Source of the DNA: Hyphomicrobiales bacterium
GTDB taxonomy: Bacteria > Pseudomonadota > Alphaproteobacteria > Rhizobiales > CAYWUX01
Assembly (NCBI GenBank): GCA_028279265.1
Contig: JANQOC010000609.1
Coordinates: forward strand, 1 to 5,028
DNA: 5,028 nucleotides
Reading direction: 5' to 3'
Made by a program: the position numbers and the translations under genes. The notes beneath the pieces were generated by a model. It had not been told where the DNA came from. It searched no databases and was given only the letters and a program-made list of their open reading frames with translations. This document shows, piece by piece, positions 1 to 5,028 of the stretch (the first letter of the stretch is position 1; the number at the start of each line of letters is the position of its first letter).

Positions 1-308
1 GCAGGCCGATTGTTACAGATCACCTTCTTATTCAGAAAATCAATGTTTTCAGCTTCGCTATGGAAGAGGCGCGCGCCTGCAAACTGGCAAAGGGGACGCA
101 AGTCCACATGTACTTCATCATAATCATAGTGTCCGGAAATATATCCCGGCAGCATACCCGAATACGGGGTGTGAACATCTCTGGCAATGACGGTGAGTCG
201 GACGCCCGGCAAGGGTTTCATACCGAAATTCTTAAGCACCGCGACATGCGAGTGACCGCCGCCAATGAGCACGAGATCTTTTACAACCGTCTGAGAATTC
301 TGTTTCAT
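1..308 (-). CDS. selD: N-terminal part of NADH dehydrogenase-like/selenophosphate synthase (SelD) fusion; runs off the left edge
   Basis: Only the first 102 residues are visible; the gene continues past base 1. I translated the minus strand from the ATG at 308-306. The protein opens with a Rossmann dinucleotide-binding motif, DLVLIGGGHSHVAVL (residues 11-25), followed by TVIARDVHTPYSGMLPGYISG (starting at residue 39) and DLRPLCQFAGARL (69-81). These are the hallmark segments of the FAD-dependent, NDH-2-like domain fused to the N terminus of SelD in many proteobacteria and cyanobacteria. SelD makes selenophosphate from selenide and ATP, the selenium donor for selenocysteine and 2-selenouridine; the fused flavoprotein is thought to help supply reduced selenium. 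It starts 30 bp after the permease stop, so it is probably last in or late in the transporter operon. A GGAAG lies rather far upstream of the ATG. The kinase half is outside the window, so a stand-alone flavoprotein of the same family cannot be excluded. Confidence 0.82.
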   Translation of the reverse strand, partial: MKQNSQTVVKDLVLIGGGHSHVAVLKNFGMKPLPGVRLTVIARDVHTPYSGMLPGYISGHYDYDEVHVDLRPLCQFAGARLFHSEAENIDFLNKKVICNNRP

Positions 309-338
309 GCCTGGTATCTTTTCTTCCGAGACAAAGTT

Positions 339-1841
339 TTACACCGCTTCCACTGTCTGATTGATCCGCAGACGCGCACGCAGCTTTCGAGAAATAATGT
401 CTATGCCGATGTTGAGAATTGCCGTAATGAAAATCAGGAACATCGCCCGATCCAGCCGGATATCCGCAATGGCACTATCGACAAAAAATCCAAGTGTCGC
501 AATACCCAATATCCCGAGTATGGCGGTCTCGCGCATGATCACTTCCCACCTGTAGAACAAAAATGCGAGGAACTGACCATAGATACGCGGAACGATCTCA
601 TAGCCGTAGAGGTTGAGTCCCTTTCCATGATCCGGACGCAGCAGAATTTCATTGCTGTATCGCCCCATCAAATGGCCGATAATAGCGCCATTGTGCAAGG
701 ATAGCGCCACGATGGCGGGGAGCATCGACGGTCCCCAAAGTTGCAGGAATATGTACGCGAGTATGAATTCCGGCGTCGAACGAACGATGACGAGAAACAC
801 ATGACCTATGGATCGTCCGAATTGTCCGAAAAATTTTTCTGAGATCAGCGGGAACAGGACCAGCGCCAGAAATGCTGTCATAACCAGGGCGATTTGGGTC
901 AGAATGACCGTTGCGAAGACACCGGGAAGGACCTGGGTTTGAAACATGGAAACAATCCAATCCACAAATCCTGAGAAATCACCGATACGAAGCGGCGCCG
1001 GCACGATATCTGACGTGAGGAAACGAACAATATTGGTGAGTTTAATTTCACTCCCGCCGGTCAGGAACAAGGGAGCTGCCAGCAGATAAAGCCACAATAA
1101 TCGACCCCGCATCCAGAATCTGAGGGTCACGATCAATATGTAAAAGGCGATAAGCAATGCCGCCGCATCAGAGTAATTTCCCTCACCGAAAGCAGATTCC
1201 AGATGAAAACCGAGTGTGGGCATGCCGATAAAACCGAGGACCGCGCTTGATCTGAGACCACACTCAAACCGGTAACTCGTATAGTGGACGATATGCGCCC
1301 AGACTTCGGGCAGGCGGGCGTAAAAGAAGGTCGATAACAGGCCACTGCCGCCCGGAACGGCCTTTTCGGCGCGCAAATCAGCTTCTTCGAGGGTTTCGGC
1401 ATAGACCTTGGCACAAATTCCCGCATAAGGAATACCGATGGCCAGCAGACCGGTCAAAGGTGTCAGTCCGAGCATTTGCAGAAAAATCAGAGCCCAGAAA
1501 ATCTCATGGATCGCGCGCACAAAGGCACATGCCCAGCGAACGATACCGATATGAAAGAATTGCGCGAGGATGAAACCGCCGCCAGCACCAAGGGCAACCC
1601 CAACGAGCGCGAAAGCGATGGTTTGCACCAGAGCTTCGAGAATCGTCCGATAGTCGAGGAAATTCGGAGTGATGATACCCCAACCCATGCGTTTCAGTTC
1701 GGTCCAGGGATCCTGTGTCGTAATCGAAATATCGGAGAACAACAGACAGACCAGTGCAACAATTACGAACCAAAAGCTCGTCCGCACGGCCTGAGAATAG
1801 CGCGGTTTACTCTGCGTCTCGACTATGACATCTGATGACAT
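339..1841 (-). CDS. Fused two-domain PhnE-like ABC transporter permease (putative selenium oxyanion uptake)
   Basis: This 500-residue inner-membrane protein is about twice the length of a usual PhnE permease and is a tandem fusion of two permease halves. Half one covers roughly residues 20-245, half two 300-490, separated by a linker with hydrophobic stretch 248-262. The duplication shows in two matching segments, YRFECGLRSSAVLGFIGMPT (190-209, then LGF) and YRWEVIMRETAILGILGIAT (430-449, then LGF). Each follows an EAA-like loop for contacting the ATPase (about 150-185 and 395-425). Hydrophobic segments lie near 22-40, 72-95, 103-123, 130-147, 226-242, 305-332, 345-370, 373-392 and 466-484. 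One polypeptide would thus form the whole membrane pore. The ATG at 1841 has no clear ribosome-binding site; 94 bp separate it from the ATPase gene. The substrate is inferred from the binding protein and SelD neighbours; phosphonate-type substrates remain possible. Confidence 0.85.
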   Translation of the reverse strand: MSSDVIVETQSKPRYSQAVRTSFWFVIVALVCLLFSDISITTQDPWTELKRMGWGIITPNFLDYRTILEALVQTIAFALVGVALGAGGGFILAQFFHIGIVRWACAFVRAIHEIFWALIFLQMLGLTPLTGLLAIGIPYAGICAKVYAETLEEADLRAEKAVPGGSGLLSTFFYARLPEVWAHIVHYTSYRFECGLRSSAVLGFIGMPTLGFHLESAFGEGNYSDAAALLIAFYILIVTLRFWMRGRLLWLYLLAAPLFLTGGSEIKLTNIVRFLTSDIVPAPLRIGDFSGFVDWIVSMFQTQVLPGVFATVILTQIALVMTAFLALVLFPLISEKFFGQFGRSIGHVFLVIVRSTPEFILAYIFLQLWGPSMLPAIVALSLHNGAIIGHLMGRYSNEILLRPDHGKGLNLYGYEIVPRIYGQFLAFLFYRWEVIMRETAILGILGIATLGFFVDSAIADIRLDRAMFLIFITAILNIGIDIISRKLRARLRINQTVEAV

Positions 1842-1882
1842 ATATTTTTGTATCAGCTACTAAATTGTATAAATCTGTATTT

Positions 1883-1898
1883 CCGGGCCTCGGCCCGG
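1883..1898 (-). other. GC-rich hairpin between ATPase and permease genes
   Basis: A perfect 6-bp inverted repeat (CCGGGC/GCCCGG) encloses a 4-base loop in the 94-bp gap between the ATPase stop and the permease start. On the minus strand, the direction of the operon, it is followed by AAATACAG and not a T-run, so it does not look like a standard intrinsic terminator. It could be an mRNA-stabilising or processing hairpin that sets different levels of ATPase and permease, or a leaky terminator. On the plus strand it is followed by TGTGTTTT, but no plus-strand gene precedes it. Confidence 0.5.
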
Positions 1899-1935
1899 TG
1901 TGTTTTCAGATCCAGTGATTTTCATATAATTGCGG

Positions 1936-2589
1936 TCATTCGATATATAGAAAATCGAGATCGTGTCGCTGCAAATCCGTTGCAGGTTGATCCAACGCAA
2001 TTTTTCCATCCTGTATTCCGATTATCCTATCTGAGAATCTTAGTGCCAAATCGACATCGTGCATAGCGAGCAGTATCGTGTCGAAACGCTCATTCAAAGC
2101 TTCAAGAATTTGGACAGCCTGACGATTATCAACGGCCGAGACCGGTTCGTCGCCAAGAACGGCTGACCCACCCTGATAGATGGCACGGCAAACGGCGGTT
2201 CGCTGCTGTTGTCCTCCGGACAATTCACCGGTGCGTTCAAACAGTTTGCCCTCCAGTCCAAGTTTTGTTGTCAGGGCCCCGATTTCTTCGACCTCGGGTT
2301 TCTGCGGCCAGACCAGATTGAGCAAATTGTAAAATGTGGAATTCTGATGCAGTCGACCCATGTAAACATTGTGAAACAGACTGAGCGCCCGCACCAGGCC
2401 GGTGTCCTGAGGGATGAGAGCTATATCATTGGGAAAGCGAGATTGAAGGACCGAAAGCAAGGTGGATTTGCCGGCGCCGCTCTTGCCCACAAAGGCTACG
2501 CGTTCGCCATCCGATACGGAAAGGGAGATATTGTGTAATACAATATCTCCCTGATATCCCAAATCTTCGTTTTCAAGATATAACAACAC
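1936..2589 (-). CDS. ABC transporter ATPase, PhnC-like (putative selenium oxyanion uptake)
   Basis: A cytoplasmic nucleotide-binding subunit of 217 residues that would power uptake through the adjacent fused permease. All ABC motifs are present: Walker A GKSGAGKST (35-43), Q-loop glutamine 61, signature LSGGQQQR (123-130), Walker B ending in D147-E148, D-loop SAVD (151-154) and the switch histidine 177. At 217 residues it is shorter than typical PhnC (about 260). The start is GTG at 2589, 7 bp after the TAG stop of the binding-protein gene. An ATG overlapping that stop region (2596) is in another frame and ends after seven codons, so it is not the start; a TTG at 2586 is an alternative. No strong Shine-Dalgarno is seen, so translation is probably coupled to the upstream gene. 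Substrate specificity is inferred only from neighbours. Confidence 0.9.
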   Translation of the reverse strand: MLLYLENEDLGYQGDIVLHNISLSVSDGERVAFVGKSGAGKSTLLSVLQSRFPNDIALIPQDTGLVRALSLFHNVYMGRLHQNSTFYNLLNLVWPQKPEVEEIGALTTKLGLEGKLFERTGELSGGQQQRTAVCRAIYQGGSAVLGDEPVSAVDNRQAVQILEALNERFDTILLAMHDVDLALRFSDRIIGIQDGKIALDQPATDLQRHDLDFLYIE

Positions 2590-2596
2590 GTTTCAT

Positions 2597-3490
2597 CTAG
2601 TCATCGATCAATTTGATCTCTTTGGCAACATCCTTGATCGGCTGATAATCGGAATTGCTGGCAGGGATGAAACTGCTTCTGGGGAAGGAATCGAGAAGTT
2701 CCTTGTCCTTCATGTTCAGCAGAGCGTTTTTCACACGATCCACAAATCCGGCTTGCCAGGTTTTCTCAACGTCACCCCGAATGGTCCACTGATAATCCGG
2801 ATAAGGAGGTGTTCGCCAAATGACCTGGACTTTGCTTTCATCGATCTTGCCGGCCTTAAGTTCTTTTTCCCAGACCTTGAAGTTCACGGCGCCAACCTGA
2901 TAGGCTCCGGACTGAACCAAGGCGATGGTTTTGGAGTGATTGCCACTGAAACCGACTTTTGAAAAAACTTCTTCAGGAGCTTTTTTCAAGTTCTCACGAA
3001 TATGAAATTCGGGCATCAACCGGCCCGAGGTCGAACCCTTGGAACCGAAAGTAAATGTTTTGCCCGCGATTTCCTTGGGAAATGAATCCGCAGGTTTGAG
3101 CCCGGAACTTGCGTGGGCGATAAAATAGGTTTCAAATGATTTGTCTTCGAAACCCTGGGCAATGGCAACGGAACCGTCCACGAGGGAGCGAGCCCGCACA
3201 CCGGACAGGCCGCCGAACCAGGCCAGATGTACCTCACCATTCCGGAAGGCCGTAACGGCTGCCGCATAGGATTTCACGGGAATATACTTGACCTTAATGC
3301 CAAGTTCCTTGGAGAGATAATCTGCGATTTTATTAAATCGCTTTCGCAGCTGCGTCTCATCCTGATCCGGAATTGCCGTGAACACGAACTCTTTAGCCTG
3401 TGCATTTGCAGCCGTCGGATTGCCGATTGCCACCCAGGCCAGTGCCGCCAGGGCCACCACAAATCCTGTATATAGTCTTCTGGTTTTCAT
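2597..3490 (-). CDS. Periplasmic substrate-binding protein, PhnD-like, putative selenate/selenium-compound type
   Basis: A 297-residue exported binding protein, first gene of the minus-strand operon. Residues 1-30 form a signal peptide (MKTRR, hydrophobic core 8-22, likely cleavage after ANA at 28-30). The mature part has the PhnD-like type 2 fold pattern: FTAIPDQDETQLRKRF (37-52), VKSYAAAVTAFRNGEVHLAW (72-91), FTFGSKGSTSGRLMPEF (146-162) and SGAYQVGAVNFKVW (194-207). STSG at 153-156 corresponds to the serine/threonine cluster that binds the oxyanion group in E. coli PhnD. From memory, the IPDQDE, WFGGLSGV and GSTSGRLMPEF wording matches the branch annotated as 'putative selenate ABC transporter' (TIGR04553), found beside selenium genes, better than true PhnD. 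The partial selD-like gene in the same operon supports this. Transport of selenate itself is a family-level annotation; selenite or another small oxyanion is possible. Confidence 0.87.
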   Translation of the reverse strand: MKTRRLYTGFVVALAALAWVAIGNPTAANAQAKEFVFTAIPDQDETQLRKRFNKIADYLSKELGIKVKYIPVKSYAAAVTAFRNGEVHLAWFGGLSGVRARSLVDGSVAIAQGFEDKSFETYFIAHASSGLKPADSFPKEIAGKTFTFGSKGSTSGRLMPEFHIRENLKKAPEEVFSKVGFSGNHSKTIALVQSGAYQVGAVNFKVWEKELKAGKIDESKVQVIWRTPPYPDYQWTIRGDVEKTWQAGFVDRVKNALLNMKDKELLDSFPRSSFIPASNSDYQPIKDVAKEIKLIDD

Positions 3491-3500
3491 TGCCTATTTC

Positions 3501-3506
3501 TTCCTC
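3501..3506 (-). promoter_or_regulatory. Ribosome-binding site of the binding-protein gene
   Basis: On the minus strand GAGGAA lies 10 bases before the ATG at 3490, a slightly long but workable Shine-Dalgarno spacing. It supports that ATG as the start, in agreement with the signal peptide that begins there. Confidence 0.6.
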
Positions 3507-3619
3507 GTCTTCTGATTAATGTCGGGGGTCTGAGTTTTTCATTGGCTCAGTTTGACTTTTTTCCTAGCCCATCTAATCCGTTGCTGTCACGATCTTTTTT
3601 CTGCCGCATTCAATATGAG

Positions 3620-3649
3620 ATTGTCCGGATTTCGGGATTGGCCGGATTT
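3620..3649. repeat. Two 13-base direct repeats with 17-bp period, possible regulator site
   Basis: ATTGTCCGGATTT (3620-3632) and ATTGGCCGGATTT (3637-3649) differ at one position and are offset by 17 bp. A partial third copy, GCCGGTT, follows at 3650. They sit in the divergent intergenic region about 130 bp from the binding-protein start and 230 bp from the small-protein start. Spacing is not an exact multiple of a helical turn, so cooperative binding on one face is uncertain; they may be coincidental. Confidence 0.35.
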
Positions 3650-3879
3650 GCCGGTTGCAGGCACAATTCTACATAAACAATTACGCGCTCATCATTGTTT
3701 CTGATTTGCCGAGTTCAGGGTTAAACGATCTTGTCCCTTTGCTGGCCGGATATAAAGGCAAATACAGGGGACTGGCCAATAATGAGAGTCGCGAAAATGG
3801 TCTTTCTACCCTTTCCCAAACGAGGACTTCGGGGTATGTTCAAGTCAACACACTATCAAAAGAAATTGGGGACTTATTT

Positions 3880-4131
3880 ATGTTGCGAACAATTCTAACT
3901 CTCTCCTTTCTCTTGGTAACGCTTTCCTACAGCGGTTCGAGCCATCAAGCCGTGGCTGCTTCCTGTGAAGCCGCTCTGAAAGCGGCCGTTAAATCCTGTT
4001 CCCGAAGCAAGTCATCAAGCGACAGCAAGGTCAAACGATGTGTTGTCGAAGCTATGACACGGCAGCAATTCGAAGAATCGACCCACTATTCCTTCAGTGG
4101 TCGGAATAAATATTCGTGCGCAAAAAAATAA
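3880..4131 (+). CDS. Small exported protein with four cysteines, unknown function
   Basis: An 83-residue protein I do not recognise. It starts at the ATG at 3880, chosen because a typical signal peptide begins there: MLRTI, a hydrophobic core of residues 5-17, and likely cleavage near AVA (24-26). A GGGGA about 8 bases upstream may serve as ribosome-binding site. The mature part, about 56 residues, is rich in Ser and Lys and has cysteines at 29, 40, 54 and 80, an even number that would allow two disulfides. Cys29 follows AAS, which is a poor lipobox, so lipidation is unlikely but not excluded. The next gene encodes an exported thioredoxin-fold selenoprotein in the same direction, so this could be its substrate or partner; that is inference. 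A probable terminator between them suggests separate transcription units. Confidence 0.68.
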   Translation: MLRTILTLSFLLVTLSYSGSSHQAVAASCEAALKAAVKSCSRSKSSSDSKVKRCVVEAMTRQQFEESTHYSFSGRNKYSCAKK

Positions 4132-4140
4132 GACGATCCT

Positions 4141-4193
4141 AGCCGCATTCGGCTGGCATACCCCTCATTTTTCCATCACATGGGGTATTTCTT
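4141..4193 (+). terminator. Probable intrinsic terminator after the small exported-protein gene
   Basis: Ten bases after the TAA, a 5-bp hairpin (AGCCG/CGGCT, loop CATT, 4141-4154) is followed by a longer inverted repeat, ATACCCC (4158-4164) with GGGGTAT (4182-4188). The second stem has 7 bp, a 17-base loop and is followed by TTCTT. The T-run is imperfect and the loop large, so termination may be partial, allowing some read-through into the selenoprotein gene. Confidence 0.5.
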
Positions 4194-4278
4194 GAGACTT
4201 TGCCGGGAGAGCTCCGGATTTGATTGACGGTCGCCTCCATAGGGCCAACAAATGAACCTCTCAAATCGCAAGACGGTT

Positions 4279-4306
4279 TTGCAAGTTCTGTTCACTGACT
4301 TGTTAT
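4279..4306 (+). promoter_or_regulatory. Weak sigma-70-like promoter candidate for the selenoprotein gene
   Basis: TTGCAA (4279-4284) and TGTTAT (4301-4306) are separated by 16 bases, each matching four of six consensus positions. It lies about 110 bp upstream of the start codon, after the probable terminator. Matches this weak occur by chance. The remainder of the gap 4194-4417 shows a short CCGG/CCGG hairpin at 4203-4217 and otherwise nothing recognisable. Confidence 0.2.
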
Positions 4307-4417
4307 CCCGTGCAAATTGTTAAGGCTGGATTTTCGCATCCTTCTCAATCTATTCTCGTTTTCATGGATCCTAACTTGACGGATTCAAATTATCTCGGGA
4401 AGAAAAAGAGATCGTCA

Positions 4418-4960
4418 ATGAAAATCAAGATGGCCGTCATCCCATTTCTCTTGGGACTGTTTATCCTTTCTGCTCCGGTCGCAACTTCGGCGCAGAACCT
4501 GATTCTGGATGAAAAAATTCAGAAAGCGCTGACTGCCGGCAAGCCGGTGATGGAAAGAGGTTTGGACTCCAGCTTCTTTAACGGCAAACCGACAATGGTG
4601 GTGTTTTTCGCCAGTTGGTGAGGCACCTGTCGAGCTGAGTTCGTGCAACTCGGTGAATATCTGACAAAGAACGGAACGGACAAAGTCAACATCGTTGCGA
4701 TCGCCTGGACGGAGGGTCGTTACGGTCATGTTTCTGAGGCACGCCTGCGGAACATGGTCCGGAATTTTCACCCCGCTATTCGCGTTGTTCATGAGACAGA
4801 AGACATTGTCAAAGCCTTCTCGCCCCTGGTGTATGTCCCGGCAAATTTCTTTTTCGACAGCAAAGGCCGGCGCATCTACGGAAATGGTGAACGACAATAT
4901 TTGAATCAGGACAATATTGCGCAACTCGTCGATTTCGCTGAAAAAAATCGTGACCAGTAA
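4418..4960 (+). CDS. Exported TlpA/thioredoxin-fold selenoprotein with Sec-x-x-Cys active site (in-frame TGA = Sec)
   Basis: Read through the TGA at 4619-4621, this is a 180-residue protein with selenocysteine at 68. Residues 1-25 are a signal peptide (MKIK, hydrophobic core 6-19, likely cleavage ATSA/Q), so it should act in the periplasm. The active site reads VVFFASWUGTCRAEF (61-75), aligning with the WCGPC-R-x-E-F pattern of TlpA/ResA-type thioredoxins with the first, nucleophilic cysteine replaced by Sec. Cys71 is the resolving partner and the only cysteine. The downstream fold is intact: strand NIVAIAW (91-97), then the cis-proline region YVPANFFFDSKGRRI (139-153; Pro141). A thiol-disulfide reductase or peroxide-reducing role is likely; its substrate is unknown. 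The start at 4418 is favoured over in-frame ATG 4364 and GTG 4310 because of the signal peptide. A conventional reading would give a 67-residue fragment plus a separate GTG-started downstream ORF. Confidence 0.88.
4628..4666 (+). promoter_or_regulatory. Bacterial SECIS-like element directing Sec insertion at UGA 4619-4621
   Basis: Just downstream of the UGA, inside the coding sequence, bases 4634-4641 (GCUGAGUU) pair with 4647-4654 (AACUCGGU): an 8-bp stem with two G-U pairs and a five-base loop CGUGC. Twenty bases separate the UGA from the loop, and the loop carries GU at 4643-4644. Both agree with the known bacterial SECIS pattern (for example E. coli fdhF), in which SelB recognises a short hairpin with a GU-containing loop roughly 16-37 bases after the UGA. 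UGUC (4628-4631) may also pair with GACA (4663-4666) as a lower stem beyond an asymmetric internal loop. The folding was done by eye. Confidence 0.75.
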
Positions 4961-5005
4961 TTTGGGTCAAGGCGATTGGCGATCGATTGTATAGAGCGAA
5001 TAGTA

Positions 5006-5025
5006 AAAGGAGACTTGCAGGGGAG
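5006..5025 (+). promoter_or_regulatory. Possible ribosome-binding site of a gene starting beyond the right edge
   Basis: The last bases contain AAAGGAG (5006-5012) and AGGGGAG (5019-5025), both strong anti-Shine-Dalgarno matches. The second ends three bases before the window edge, so a start codon is expected just outside. A TTG at 5015 is too close to the first match to be a good start. The next gene is probably co-directional with the selenoprotein gene; no terminator is seen in 4961-5028. Confidence 0.35.
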
Positions 5026-5028
5026 CGA

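Larger units (their letters stand above)
3491..3879. other. Divergent intergenic region between the transporter operon and the small exported-protein gene
   Basis: This 389-bp stretch separates oppositely oriented genes and should hold both promoters. An open plus-strand frame runs through part of it from a TTG at 3655, in frame with the small-protein gene, but it has no start signals and would put 75 residues in front of a clear signal peptide, so I treat it as untranslated leader. I see no convincing sigma-70 promoter. The best plus-strand candidate is TTGCCG (3648) and TACATA (3670) with a 16-base spacer, which is weak. The region also contains a 13-base direct repeat at 3620-3649 and a short CTGAG/CTCAG inverted repeat near 3533-3558. 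No RNA gene was recognised. Confidence 0.5.

Noticed and set aside
60..704. 214-residue plus-strand open frame
   Set aside because: It is antisense to the permease and SelD-fusion genes, which have clear family motifs, and its translation has no recognisable features.
2597..3490. True phosphonate-binding PhnD
   Set aside because: The STSG motif is shared, but sequence wording and the partial selD-like gene in the same operon fit the putative selenate branch, and no C-P lyase gene is visible.
3531..3560. CTGAG/CTCAG inverted repeat followed by a T-rich stretch, possible plus-strand terminator
   Set aside because: The stem has only 5 bp with an 11-base loop, and no plus-strand gene ends upstream.
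3655..3879. N-terminal extension of the small exported protein from TTG 3655
   Set aside because: There is no ribosome-binding site and it would bury the signal peptide 75 residues inside the protein.
4376..4404. TTGACG as a -35 box close to the selenoprotein start
   Set aside because: The -35 match is good but no acceptable -10 hexamer occurs 16-18 bases downstream.
4310..4417. N-terminal extension of the selenoprotein from GTG 4310 or ATG 4364
   Set aside because: Either start would place extra polar residues in front of a well-formed signal peptide that begins at 4418, and neither has a ribosome-binding site.
4418..4621. Pseudogene caused by a nonsense mutation or sequencing error
   Set aside because: The stop is a TGA precisely at a catalytic Cys position, the rest of the frame is intact, a SECIS-like hairpin follows, and selenium genes are adjacent. 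A TGC/TGT to TGA change remains the main alternative.
4415..4924. 169-residue minus-strand open frame opposite the selenoprotein
   Set aside because: The long antisense frame spans the TGA, but its protein lacks recognisable motifs and the plus strand gives a coherent thioredoxin fold.
4643..4960. A separate GTG-started gene downstream of the TGA
   Set aside because: It lacks the signal peptide and first half of the thioredoxin fold, has no ribosome-binding site, and is in the same frame as the upstream part with the active-site motif spanning the TGA.

Overview
The window looks like a Gram-negative, proteobacterial chromosome segment; an alphaproteobacterium would fit but this is only an impression. 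The evidence is two predicted signal peptides, a PhnD/PhnE-type periplasmic-binding-protein ABC transporter, and a flavoprotein domain of the kind fused to SelD in proteobacteria and cyanobacteria. No RNA gene, mobile element or CRISPR array was seen. The common theme is selenium.

Left part, minus strand, read from 3490 down to 1: a four-gene array that looks like one operon. It encodes a periplasmic binding protein of the PhnD-like 'putative selenate' branch (3490-2597), a short ABC ATPase (2589-1936), a double-length permease made of two fused PhnE-like halves (1841-339), and the first 102 residues of an FAD-dependent oxidoreductase domain (308 to beyond base 1). That last domain closely resembles the N-terminal part of NADH-dehydrogenase/selenophosphate-synthase (SelD) fusions. 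The likely flow is selenium oxyanion uptake, then activation to selenophosphate.

Middle, 3491-3879: a 389-bp divergent intergenic region with a 17-bp-period direct repeat and no convincing gene.

Right part, plus strand: a small exported protein with four cysteines (3880-4131), a probable terminator, and then the main discovery. An exported TlpA/thioredoxin-fold protein (4418-4960, 180 residues) is interrupted by an in-frame TGA at 4619-4621, exactly where the first cysteine of a WCxxC active site should be. The frame stays open on both sides, the residues after the TGA continue the thioredoxin motif (W-U-G-T-C-R-A-E-F), and a bacterial SECIS-like hairpin with a GU in its apical loop lies at the expected distance. 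I read this as a selenocysteine-containing periplasmic redox protein, not a pseudogene or two separate genes.

Together the locus links selenium import, selenophosphate synthesis and a selenium-consuming exported redox enzyme. The last bases contain a purine-rich, ribosome-binding-like stretch, suggesting another plus-strand gene starts just past the window.
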